From contig NC_134360.1 in the NCBI RefSeq assembly GCF_048569485.1, forward strand, positions 208,017,664 through 208,081,663: 64,000 bases of DNA. The letters run 5' to 3'. This stretch comes from Anomaloglossus baeobatrachus. Its lineage: Eukaryota; Chordata; Amphibia; Anura; Aromobatidae. Under the pieces are notes generated by a model. The model worked only from the letters and a program-made list of their open reading frames with translations. It ran no database searches and was not told the origin of the DNA. Both the position numbers and the translations under genes were made by a program. Positions 47,306 to 58,313 of this stretch are shown piece after piece; positions within the stretch are counted from its first letter, which is position 1; each line of letters starts with the position of its first letter.

Positions 47306-47998
47306 TTAAAGCGCATCAATCACCAGGATTTTCCTAGTTAACATAAAGCCAGTGCTATACTGGAGCTATCATGCTGATTCTATACATACCTTTAGTTGTG
47401 AGATCGGATTTATAGGTTTTGAAACACAAGCAAGTAACATTTTTAAAATGAGCAGCTTTTTGAATGACAGCAGCTGCCGATCATCTGATAGCTCGGGTGG
47501 GTTTTGATAGTGATTCCTGCCCCCCAGCCTGTCCGTCCTCCCCCTATCTGTTATTTATGCCAATACTATTGTATAATCTATTTAATAAATAGCTAGAAGG
47601 ACCTGTGCTGATGTCATACCCATATGACCAGAAGGGGCGGGGCCTCAGCCATCAGAAAAATAATGTTGCTTCCTGGTATCAGCTACATGGGTATGACATC
47701 AGCACAGATCCTTCTAGCCACTTAGTAAAACAATTCTATAATAGAATTAGCATAAATTACCGGGGGAGGACGAACAGGCCGGGGGGGAATCACTATGAAT
47801 ATCCACCCCAGCTATCAACTGATCCTCAGCTGCTGCCATTAAAAAAGCTGCTCATTTCACAAACTTTACTTGCTTGTGTTTCAAAACCTATACATCCTAG
47901 CTGACAACTAAAAGGTATGTATAGAATCAGCCTGATAGTGCCAGTATAGCACTGGCTTTCGGTTATATCGGAAAATCCTGGTGATTGGTGCGCTTTAA
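47306..47998. mobile_element. TTAA-type MITE, 693 bp
   Basis: TTAAAGCGCATCAATCACCA and TGGTGATTGGTGCGCTTTAA are its ends. Arms of about 170 bp mirror each other (AGCCAGTGCTATACTGG, TTGAAACACAAGCAAGTAA, GAGCAGCTTTTTGAATG). The target TTAA overlaps the TTA flank of the preceding MITE, so the two abut. Confidence 0.82.
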
Positions 47999-48387
47999 GA
48001 TCACTTATTTGGTCTCCGGTGGGCAAATGGAGCCTTATAGATATATTTTGCTGTATAAGCATGGGGTATTGCTGACCTTACTTGGTCAGAATTTACTAAT
48101 TTACCATCAATAATAATTATTAAATATCTGATATAATGTCTAACTATTTTGTCAGAAGAACTTGCAGCTGAATGTGTCTGCCTGTTGCTCCTCCCGTCTC
48201 CATAGAATCTTATAAGCACCAACAGTCATCTCCTATCTCAGTAATTGGAAAATATGCATTGACCCCTAAATTAAAAGATTATTGAAAGTCCAGGAGGAGA
48301 AAGAAGCAGATTTGTCTGATAACATTTTTTATAATTTTCCTCTGTAGTATTAATTTAAAAAAAAAAAAAGTTGATCATATTATCCTA
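47999..48387. other. CDCP2 intron 4, no feature seen
   Basis: Short unremarkable stretch before Tc1 copy B. Confidence 0.5.
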
Positions 48388-49947
48388 CACCGTGTGCAGA
48401 ATTATTAGGCAAATGAGTATTTTGATCACATGATACTTTTTATACATGTTGTCCTACTCCAAGCTGTATAGGGTTGAGAGCCAGCTACCAATTAAGTAAA
48501 TCAGGTGATGTGCATCTCTGTAATGAGGAGCGGTGCGGTGTAATGACATCAACACCCTATATAAGGTGTGCTTAATTATTAGGCAACTTCCTTTCCTTTG
48601 GCAAAATGGGTCAGAAGACAGATTTGACGGACTCTGAAAAGTCCAAACTTGTGAGATGTCTTACAGAGGGATGCAGCAGTCTTGAAATTGCCAAACTTTT
48701 GAAGCGTGATCACCGAACAATCAAGCGTTTCATGGCAAATAGCCAACAGGGTCTCAAGAAGCATGTTGGGAAAAAAAGGCGCTAAATAACTGCCCATGAA
48801 TTGAGGAAAATCAAGCGTGAAGCTGCCAAGATGCCATTTGCCACCAGTTTGGCCATATTTCAGAGCTGCAACGTTACTAGAGTATCAAAAAGCACAAGGT
48901 GTGCTATACTCAGGGACATGGCCAAGGTAAGGAAGGCTGAAAAACCAACACCATTGAACAAGAAACATAAGATAAAACGTCAAGACTGGGCCAAGAAATA
49001 TCTTAAGACTGATTTTTCAAAGGTTTTATGGACTGATGTAATGAGAGTGACTCTTGATGGGCCAGATGGATGGGCCAGAGGCTGGATCAGTAATGGGCAG
49101 AGAGCTCCACTCCGACTCAGACGCCAGCAAGATGGAAGTGGGATACTGGTATGGGCTGGTATCATCAAAGATGAACTTGTGGGACCTTTTCGGGTTGAGG
49201 ATGGAGTGAAGCTCAACTCCCAGACCTACTGCCAGTTTCTGGAAGACTTCTTCACGCAGTGGTACAGGAAGAAGTCGGTATCGTTCAAGAAAAACATGAT
49301 TTTCATGCAGGACAATGCTCCATCACATGCATCCAACTACTCCACAGCATGGCTGGCCAGTCAAGGTCTAAAAGATGAAAAAATAATGACATGGCCCCCT
49401 TGTTCACCTGATCTGAACCCCATAGAGAACCTGTGGTGCCTCATAAAATGTGAGATCTACAGGGAGGGAAAACAGTCCACCTCTCGGAACAGTGTCTGGA
49501 GGTTGTGGTGGCTGCTGCACGCAATGTGGATCGTAAACAGATCAAGAAACTGACAAAATCTATGGATGGTCGGCTGCTGGGTGTCATCAGAAAGAAAGGT
49601 GGCTATATTGGTCACTAATTTTTTTGGTTTTTGTTTTTGCATGTCAGAAATGTTTATTTCTACATTTTGTGCAGTTATATTGGTTTACCTGGTGAAAATA
49701 AACAAGTGAGATGGGAATATATTTGGTTCTTAATAAGTTGCCTAATAATTCTGCACAGTAATAGTTACCTGCACAAACAGATATCCTCCTAAGATAGCCA
49801 AATCTAAAAAAAAAAACACTCCAACTTCCAAAAATATTAAGCTTTGATATTTATGAGTCTTTTGGGTTGATTGAGAACATAGTTGTTGATTAATAATCAA
49901 ACAAAATCCTCTAAAATACAACTTGCCTAATAATTCTGCACACGGTG
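48388..49947 (+). mobile_element. Tc1/mariner element, copy B, full length, nearly intact
   Basis: TIRs CACCGTGTGCAGAATTATTA and the inverse end CACACGGTG are flanked by TA. The transposase starts at 48606 (MGQKTDLTDSEKSKLVRCLT), with HTH DHRTIKRFMANSQQG. It carries DDE blocks WTDVMRVTLDGPDGWARG, FMQDNAPSHASNYSTAWL and PDLNPIENLWCLIKC. Breaks seen are one TAA at about 48783-48785 and a one-base loss at GTGTCTGGAGGTTG (about 49498). After the latter the correct C-terminus (VDRKQIKKLTKSMDGRLLG) continues in another frame. It is the best preserved of the three copies. Confidence 0.95.
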
Positions 49948-50725
49948 TATACTAATGGTGATAGTCACCATTACTTGAGGCAATCTGCAAGAAGAGTTGA
50001 CAACATTGTCCTCAAAAGATATAATGGAGGAATGTGGCAGCTCGAAGCCTCCAGAGCCAAGTTCAGACACAAAACCTGAGACTTTGGGAATTTACATTCT
50101 GAGCTCCTAAATAAGAAGCATAAAAGCAAAGGCAATGCAATTAACAGTGATTTACAATCTGTCTCCCTCGACCTGAGGATTCGGTTTCTCTGGCTCTTGC
50201 TGTAATGCATTTTTTTTTGTATATAGGAAAAGCTTTTAATGGTTTTCTAATGTACTGGCTATAAGAAGTCCTCATCTCTTATTGATTCACACGGAGAATT
50301 ACAGACTCAGCTCCATTGTTGTTACTTGCAGAAATTATGCTGGAATTCTATTTTAACCCATTCACAGCAATAGATGTATAGCAGCCGTTGTTTTGGAGAA
50401 AGAATTGTATATTGCATGTATATTAATCCACAAAATGTCTCATACTTTGGAAAATTGTACAATTAAGGAACACGAAAGTCATAAGTTTATAATGACTGGA
50501 TTTGGGAGCTCATCATTAGTCTCAGCCTATGTCTAACAAAGAGCTGAAGTCTATTGTTTATGTTACTAATATACAAGAAAAATGCTCAAAGTAATGTCAC
50601 AGTAATTGGTTAAATCACTCACAGTAATGTCACAGAAGTGGCAGCACAGAAATTAAGTAGCTCAAGTGCGTCCATAATGACGTCATAACAGTAGGAAATT
50701 GTGGGCAGTGATGTCATAGTTCACA
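49948..50725. other. CDCP2 intron 4 with proto-units of the 51-bp satellite
   Basis: From about 50590 the sequence carries degenerate relatives of the satellite core: AGTAATGTCACAG twice, CATAATGACGTCATAACAG and GTGATGTCATAG. One of them is a perfect CRE (TGACGTCA). The rest is unremarkable. Confidence 0.55.
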
Positions 50726-52537
50726 GTGGAAATGCACACAGTGATGTCACAGCAGTTTAATAATAATTACAGTATAGGGAGAATGCACACAGTGATGTCA
50801 CAGCAATGTAATAATAATTACAGTATAGGGAGAATGTACACAGTGATGTCACAGCAGTTTAATAATAATTACAGTATAGGGAGAATGCACACAGTGATGT
50901 CACAGCAGTTTAATAATAATTACAGTATAGGGAGAATGCACACAGTGATGTCACAGCAGTTTAATGATAATTACATTATAGGGAGAATGCACACAGTGAT
51001 GTCACTGCAATGTAATAATAATTACAGTACAGGGAGAATGTACACAGTGATGTCACAGCAGTTTCATAATAATTACAGTATAGGGAGAATGCACACAGTG
51101 ATGTCACAGCAGTTTCATAATAATTACAGTATAGGGAGAATGTACACAGTGATGTCACAGCAGTTTAATGATAATTACATTATAGGGAGAATGCACACAG
51201 TGATGTCACAGCAGTTTAATAATAATTACAGTATAGGGAGAATGCACACAGTGATGTCACAGCAGTTTAATAATAATTACAGTACAGGGAGAATGCACAC
51301 AGTGATGTCACAGCAGTTTAATGATAATTACATTATAGGGAGAATGCACACAGTGATGTCTCAGCAGTTTAATAATAATTACAGTACAGGGAGAATGCAC
51401 ACAGTGATGTCACAGCAGTGTAATAATAATTACAGTATAGGGAGAATGCACACAGTGATGTCACAGCAGTTTAATGATAATTACATTATAGGGAGAATGC
51501 ACACAGTGATGTCACAGCAGTTTAATAATAATTACAGTATAGGGAGAATGCACACAGTGATGTCACAGTAGTTTAATAATAATTACAGTACAGGGAGAAT
51601 GCACACAGTGATGTCACAGCAGTTTAATGATAATTACATTATAGGGAGAATGCACACAGTGATGTCTCAGCAGTTTAATAATAATTACAGTACAGGGAGA
51701 ATGCACACAGTGATGTCACAGCAGTGTAATAATAATTACAGTATAGGGAGAATGCACACAGTGATGTCACAGCAGTTTAATGATAATTACATTATAGGGA
51801 GAATGCACACAGTGATGTCACAGCAGTTTAATGATAATTACATTATAGGGAGAATGCACACAGTGATGTCTCAGCAGTTTAATAATAATTACAGTATAGG
51901 GAGAATGCACACAGTGATGTCACAGCAATGTAATAATAATTACAGTACAGGGAGAATGCACACAGTGATGTCACAGCAGTTTAATGATAATTACATTATA
52001 GGGAGAATGCACACAGTGATGTCTCAGCAGTGTAATAATAATTACAGTATAGGGAGAATGCACACAGTGATGTCACAGCAGTTTAATGATAATTACATTA
52101 TAGGGAGAATGCACACAGTGATGTCACAGCAGTTTAATAATAATTACAGTATAGGGAGAATGTACACAGTGATGTCACAGCAGTTTAATGATAATTACAT
52201 TATAGGGAGAATGCACACAGTGATGTCAGAGCGGTGTAATAATAATTACAGTACAGGGAGAATGCACACAGTGATGTCACAGCAATGTAATAATAATTAC
52301 AGTACAGGGAGAATGCACACAGTAATGTCAGAATGGTGTAATAATAATTACAGTACAGGGAGAATTCACAGAGTGATGTCAGAATGGTGTAATAATAATT
52401 ACAGTACAGGGAGAATGCACACAGTGATGTCAGAGCGGTGTAATAATAATTACAGTACAGGGAGAATGCACACAGTGATGTCAGAGCGGTGTAATAATAA
52501 TTACAGTACAGGGAGAATGCACACAGTGATGTCAGAG
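50726..52537. repeat. 51-bp satellite array, about 35 units
   Basis: The unit joins GAATGCACACAGTGATGTCA to CAGCAGTTTAATAATAATTA and CAGTATAGGGA. As 51 is divisible by three, it yields long frames of a 17-residue repeat (MHTVMSQQFNNNYSIGR), which are not evidence of a protein. Variants (TTTAATGATAATTACATTA, AGAGCGGTG) are clustered, and the last six or so units are the AGAGCGG/AGAATGG type. The array runs without a gap into Tc1 copy C. Confidence 0.96.
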
Positions 52538-53465
52538 CGGACTGATTTTTCAAAGGTTTTATGGACTGAGAGTGACTCTTGATGGGCCAGATGGATGGGC
52601 CAGAGGCTGGATCAGTAATGGGCAGAGAGCTCCACTCCGACTCAGACGCCAGCAAGGTGGAGGTGGGTACTGGTATGGGCTGGTATCATCAAAGATGAAC
52701 TTGTGGGACCTTTTCGGGATGAGGATGGAGTGAAGCTCAACTCCCAGGACCTACTGCCAGTTTCTGGAAGACAACTTCTTCAAGCAGTGGTACAGGAAGA
52801 AGTCGGTATCGTTCAAGAAAAACATGATTTTCATGCAGGACAATGCTCCATCACATGCATCCAACTACTCCACATCGTGGCTGGCCAGTAAAGGTCTAAA
52901 AGATGAAAAAATATTGACATTGTTCACCTGATCTGAACCCCATAGAGAACCTGTGGTCCCTCATAAAATGTAAGATCTACAGGGAGGGAAAACAGTACAC
53001 CTCTCGGAACAGTGTCTGGAGGCTGTGGTGGCTGCTGCACGCAATGTTAATCGTAAACAGATCAAGCAACTGACAGAATCTATGGATGGTCGGCTGCTGA
53101 GTGTCATCAGAAAGAAAGTTGGCTATAGTGCGCACTCATTTTTTTGGTTTTTGTTTTTGCATGTCAGAAATGTTTATTCCTAATTTTTGTGCAGTTATAT
53201 TGGTTTACCTGGTGAAAATAAACAAGTGAGATGGGAATATATTTGGTTTTTATTAAGTTGCCTGATAATTCTGCACAGTAATAGTTACCTGCACAAACAG
53301 ATATCCTCCTAAGATAGCCAAATGTAAAAAAAAAACACTCCAACTTCCAAAAATATTAAGCTTTGATATTTATGAGTCTTTTGGGTTGATTGAGAACATA
53401 GTTGTTGATCAATAATAAAAAAAATCCTCCAAAATACAATTTGCCTAATAATTCTGCACACGGTG
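52538..53465 (+). mobile_element. Tc1/mariner element, copy C, 5' half replaced by the satellite
   Basis: The element begins abruptly inside the transposase at ACTGATTTTTCAAAGG, matching copy B from about 49008. It runs to the right TIR ending CACACGGTG before TA. It has further indels (for example a loss after GGACTGA at 52561-52567 and after ATATTGACAT) and shares the GTGTCTGGAGGCTG one-base loss with copies A and B. The left TIR and DNA-binding domain are absent. Confidence 0.93.
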
Positions 53466-53516
53466 TACATATATACACACACACACATATATATACACTC
53501 AGCTTTATATATTAAA
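53466..53516 (-). mobile_element. Helitron 5'-end fragment with CA/TA repeat
   Basis: The minus strand reads TTTAATATATAAAGCTGAGT followed by TG/TA repeats, matching the first 20-30 bp of the two Helitrons. Only the end survives. Confidence 0.5.
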
Positions 53517-53812
53517 TTCGTATATTCATTAATCGCAGTGTGCGGCCGCACTGTATTTGTCTGTGTATCGGCCTGTACATTAATTCACTACATAAGGTGT
53601 GCGGGTCCTATATATATATTTTTTTTTATCTTTTTTGAATTTCTGCTGTGTCACGAAAAAGAATCTGACCCCGGTGGAGGTGCGGCCTACAAATAATCAT
53701 TGCGATCATGTGATGGAAAATTGTTGTGGTCTCAGGGAGTTATTAGATAAAGTGATTTGATGATTCTAATAATTAAATTCTGAACACTTTTTTTTTTTTT
53801 TTTAATAAATAG
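53517..53812. other. CDCP2 intron 4, end
   Basis: AT-rich sequence with T-runs leading to the exon 5 acceptor. Confidence 0.5.
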
Positions 53813-53991
53813 TGGTTCCCATAAACGTCAGCTGCACCCGCACAGACTTCCACATCCAGATCCCGATGCAGTCTGTCCCCAAACTGGAAAGGAGCCACAT
53901 CTACCTGGGGTCTCAGGCCTGCACAGCGCAGATATCCGGCAGCAATTACAAGATCTATGCTCGCTTTGACACATGTGGGATAGGACCGCAG
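53813..53991 (+). CDS. CDCP2: CDCP2 coding exon 5 (ZP-N-like module, first part)
   Basis: The 179-bp exon starts in phase 1 after AATAAATAG and ends in phase 0 at CAG/GTAATT. It encodes VPINVSCTRTDFHIQIPMQS through FDTCGIGPQ. The spacing of SC, ACTAQ and DTCG, followed by a fourth cysteine in exon 6, resembles a ZP-N domain, as in other CUB-ZP proteins; this is inference. NVS is a potential N-glycosylation site. The upstream intron is 8 kb and holds two Tc1 copies and a satellite. Confidence 0.93.
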
Positions 53992-54276
53992 GTAATTAGT
54001 ATATAAAGTTGTTTACAGCGAAACACAAAGACACAGATGCATAGCCACTCTCCATTGAGACGTAAGCGATGACGTGACGACCACCGGTCACCTGGCCCCG
54101 ACAGACCCACAGATGGTCGGGACATCATCGCTTCCAATCTGGCGGAGACAATCAGAGAAGAAGGTGGATTCTTGGGACATCTGGTGACTTTTATGAGCAT
54201 GGCTTCCCACTGTTATCTACAGATACCTGCTGGGACCAGTGCATATCTGGCAGGTATTATGATTCTGTCTAATTCA
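53992..54276. other. CDCP2 intron 5, first part
   Basis: No repeat recognised. Confidence 0.4.
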
Positions 54277-54640
54277 TTAAAAGAGTATTCCCATCTCAAA
54301 GATCCTATTCCATTATGTAGTAGGTGTCATAATAATAATAGCAGCAAATACTTTTAATTAGAAATTTACTATAGTTGTCCTGATATAGCCATGTCTCTTA
54401 CCTCATGTGCAGGGCATTGCAGTAGCTTAGGTATCCATGGTTATGACCACAAGCAACTAACTAATGAACTGTCTCTATATGTGTGGACGTACCTATGGAT
54501 ACCTAAGCTGCAATGCCCTGCACATGAGGTAAGAGACATGGCTATATCAGGAGTACTATGCTACATTACATTTCTAATTAATTATTATTATGCCTATTAC
54601 ATATTGGGATAGGATCTTGGAGATGGGAATAACCCTTTAA
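54277..54640. mobile_element. TTAA-type palindromic MITE, 364 bp
   Basis: TTAAAAGAGTATTCCCATCTC and GAGATGGGAATAACCCTTTAA are its ends. The inner arms CATGTCTCTTACCTCATGTG and GGTATCCATGG-type blocks are inverted around about 54450. Confidence 0.82.
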
Positions 54641-54841
54641 GGGAGAGGTGCGGGGGGTGGCTCATCAAAATTGTACTGACATTAGTTGTAGGATACTTAC
54701 ACTTCCAGAAACAGTGTCACTCCTATACTTAGGCCGCAGCTGGTATTGCAACTCGTCCTTGTTCACTTTAAGGCTGGGGTACATGGTGATTTTGACTACA
54801 ACACAGGTCACTCGGCCAAAGATTATGTGCTTCATTGTAAC

Positions 54842-55085
54842 TAGTCATAAGCACTACCATGCCTAGGTACTCGTAACGAGCAGTTGGATGCTCGGATGGG
54901 TGCAACTTTAGTACCCGAATATAATGGAAGTCAATGGTGGACTCTTCTGGGAAATCGTCCGGAAAAAAGCTCGAATTCCACATTGACTTCCATTATACTC
55001 AGGTATTCAAGTCGCGCCCATTCGAGCATCCAACTCCTCATTATGAATACCGAGCACCTGAGCATGGTAGTGCTCGCTCATCACT
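54842..55085. mobile_element. Intact 244-bp MITE at the head of array 2
   Basis: Inverted ends are TAGTCATAAGCACTACCATG and CATGGTAGTGCTCGCTCATC plus ACTA. Matching inner blocks are TAATGGAAGTCAATG and CATTGACTTCCATTA. Its last 47 bp, from TTATGAATACCGAGC, are the array unit. It is the same family as 30354-30624. Confidence 0.85.
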
Positions 55086-57637
55086 AGTTACGAGTACTGA
55101 GCACCTGAGCATGGTAGTGCCCGCTCATCACTAGTTACGAGTACAGAGCACCTGAGCATGGTAGTGCCTGCTCATCACTAGTTACCAGTACTGAGCACCT
55201 GAGCATGGTAGTGCCCGCTCATCACTAGTTACGAGTACTGAGCACCTGAGCATGGTAGTGCTCACTCATCACTAGTTACGAGTACAGAGCACCCGAGCAT
55301 GGTAGTGCCCGCTTATCACTAGTTACAAGTACAGAGCACCTGAGCATGGTAGTGCCCGCTCATCACTAGTTACGAGTACTGAGCACCTGAGCATGGTAGT
55401 GCTCACTCATCACTAGTTACGAGTACAGAGCACCCGAGCATGGTAGTGCCCGCTTATCACTAGTTACGAGTACTGAGCACCTGAGCATGGTAGTGCCCGC
55501 TCATCACTAGTTACGAGTACTGAGCACCTGAGCATGGTAGTGCCCGCTCATCACTAGTTACGAGTACTGAGCACCTGAGCATGGTAGTGCTCACTCATCA
55601 CTAGTTACGAGTACAGAGCACCTGAGCATGGTAGTGCCCGCTCATCACTAGTTACGAGTACAGAGCACCTGAGCATGGTAGTGCCCGCTCATCACTAGTT
55701 ACGAGTACTGAGCACCTGAGCATGGTAGTGCGCACTCATCACTAGTTACGAGTACAGAGCACCCGAGCATGGTAGTGCCCGCTTATCACTAGTTACGAGT
55801 ACTGAGCACCTGAGCATGGTAGTGCCCGCTCATCACTAGTTACGAGTACTGAGCATGGTAGTGCTCGCTCATCACTAGTTACGAGTACAGAGCACCTGAG
55901 CATGGTAGTACCCGCTCATCACTAGTTACGAGTACTGAGCACCTGAGCATGGTAGTGCCCGCTCATCACTAGTTACGAGTACCGACCACCCGAGCATGGT
56001 AGTGCCCGCTCATCACTAATTACGAGTACTGAGCACCCGAGCATGTTACTGCCCGCTCATCACTAGTTACGAGTACTGAGCACCCGAGCATGGTAGTGCC
56101 CGCTCATCACTAGTTACATGTACTGAGCACCCGAGCATGGTAGTGCTCACTCATCACTAGTTACGAGTACTGAGCACCTCAGCATGGTAGTGCTCACTAA
56201 TCACTAGTTATGTGTACCGGGCACCCGAGCATGGTAGTGCCCACTCATCACTAGTTATGAGTACCGGGCACCTGAGCATGGTAGTGCTCACTCATCACTA
56301 GTTATGAGTACCGGGCACCCGAGCATGGTAGTGCTCACTCATCACTAGTTATGAGTACCGGGCACCTGAGCATGGTAGTGCTCGCTCATCACTAGTTATG
56401 AGTAGCGGGCACCCGAGCATGGTAGTGCTCACTCATCACTAGTTACGAGTACTGAGCAGCTGAACATGGTAGTGCTCACTCATCACTAAGTGCCCCCTCA
56501 TCACTAGTTACGAGTATCGAGCACCTCAGCATGGTAGTGCTCGCTCATCACTAGTTACGAGTACTGAGCACCTGAGCATGGTAGTGCCCGCTCATCACTA
56601 GTTACCAGTACTGAGCACCTGAGCATGGTAGTGCTCGCTCATCACTAGTTACGAGTACTGAGCACCTGAGCATGGTAGTGCCCGCTCATCACTAGTTACC
56701 AGTACTGAGCACCTGAGCATGGTACTGCTCGCTCATCACTAGTTACCAGTACTGAGCACCTGAGCATGGTAGTGCCGGCTCATCACTAGTTACGAGTACT
56801 GAGCACCTGAGCATGGTACTGCTCGCTCATCACTAGTTACCAGTACTGAGCACCTGAGCATGGTAGTGCCCGCTCATCACTAGTTACGAGTACTGAGCAC
56901 CTGAGCATGGTAGTGCCCGCTTATCACTAGTTACGAGTACTGAGCACCTGAGCATGGTAGTGCCCGCTCATCACTAGTTACCAGTACTGAGCACCTGAGC
57001 ATGGTAGTGCCCGCTTATCACTAGTTACGAGTACTGAGCACCTGAGCATGGTAGTGCCCGCTTATCACTAGTTACGAGTACTGAGCACCTGAGCATGGTA
57101 GTGCCCGCTTATCACTAGTTACGAGTACTGAGCACCTGAGCATGGTAGTGCCCGCTCATCACTAGTTACGAGTACTGAGCACCTGAGCATGGTAGTGCCC
57201 GCTTATCACTAGTTATGAGTACTGAGCACCTGAGCATGGTAGTGCCCGCTCATCACTAGTTACCAGTACTGAGCACCTGAGCATGGTAGTGCCCGCTTAT
57301 CACTAGTTACAAGTACTGAGCACCTGAGCATGGTAGTGCCCACTCATCACTAGTTACGAGTACTGAGCACCTGAGCATGGTAGTGCTCGCTTATCACTAG
57401 TTACGAGTACTGAGCACCTGAGCATGGTAGTGCTCGCTTATCACTAGTTACGAGTACTGAGCACCTGAGCATGGTAGTGCTCGCTCATCACTAGTTACGA
57501 GTACTGAGCACCCGAGCATGGTAGTGCTCGCTCATCACTAGTTACGAGTACTGAGCACCCGAGCATGGTAGTGCCCGCTCATCACTAGTTACGAGTACTG
57601 AGCACCCGAGCATGGTAGTGCTCACGCATCACTAACT
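55086..57637. repeat. 47-bp tandem array 2, about 54 units
   Basis: The units are the same as in array 1, here in CDCP2 intron 5. Most read AGTTACGAGTACTGAGCACC. A cluster of ATGAGTACCGGGCACC units lies at about 56210-56420, and there are two shortened units (near 55840 and 56485). The array starts at the terminus of the MITE above, in phase with it, and ends about 360 bp before the last CDCP2 exon. Confidence 0.96.
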
Positions 57638-57998
57638 GTAACATAATGCAGATCACAAGTATTTAGTAAAAAAAAGTCCAACTGTTTTGTTTTGCTTGTC
57701 GTGGTCACAGTACCTTAGGCTATACGATGTGATCCATTCACTTGTATTACTCTGCAATGTAGCAGCAGCTCATAGCAGTATTTGGCCACTCAACCTGTAT
57801 CACGGCCAAATTGGCTACATAGCCCCAGTCTTATGGGCCAAGTTGCAATACTAGATACAGGCCACTGATAAGAGTGGTGCTGTTATTGAAATAAAAGCTT
57901 TCACCTTGCCTTTCAAATGCAATCCTAACAAAGCTCGCTGAAGGTCACACTAGTGGTATCAAAGACTATAACCATCACCTTCTCTCTGTCATATGCAG
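57638..57998. other. CDCP2 intron 5, end
   Basis: No repeat recognised. The pyrimidine tract CACCTTCTCTCTGTC precedes the exon 6 acceptor. Confidence 0.5.
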
Positions 57999-58313
57999 AA
58001 AAGGAACAACACCTCCATGATTGTGAGCATCCTCTACGTGGACTTTTCCATGGGTGGTCAAGAAGACGTCCATGAATATGAGGTGCAGTGTGAACCCAAG
58101 AGGAAGGAGGCTTCTGTGCACATTTTATCGGGGTCAGACCCGGCCCAGCTTAGCGGACGAATAGAGGATACAGGACAGTCCGATCTCCCGGAGGCAGAGG
58201 CTTCAGAGAGCAGTGACCGCGGGCAAGACAGCAGCGACGTGGTATTCATCAGCATCTGTATATTGGCTGGGATCCTCATGCTGATCGCCGTGGTGGGACT
58301 GGTGTTACTGTGA
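57999..58313 (+). CDS. CDCP2: CDCP2 coding exon 6 (end of ZP-N-like module, C-terminal hydrophobic anchor)
   Basis: After the acceptor ATATGCAG the exon encodes KRNNTSMIVSILYVDFSMGG, then YEVQCEPKRKEASVHILSG and an acidic, serine-rich stalk. It ends with VVFISICILAGILMLIAVVG plus LVLL and TGA. The hydrophobic segment sits at the very end with no cytoplasmic tail, so it may be a transmembrane anchor or a GPI-attachment signal. NNTS holds a glycosylation site. Total predicted protein is 536 aa, close to mammalian CDCP2. The coding frame is undamaged across all six exons. Confidence 0.94.
   Translation, partial: KRNNTSMIVSILYVDFSMGGQEDVHEYEVQCEPKRKEASVHILSGSDPAQLSGRIEDTGQSDLPEAEASESSDRGQDSSDVVFISICILAGILMLIAVVGLVLL

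Noticed and set aside
50726-52582. Long frames encoding a 17-residue repeat (281 and 327 codons)
   Set aside because: The unit length of 51 bp is a multiple of three and lacks stops by chance. The frame has no start context or splice partners and ends inside a Tc1 fragment.
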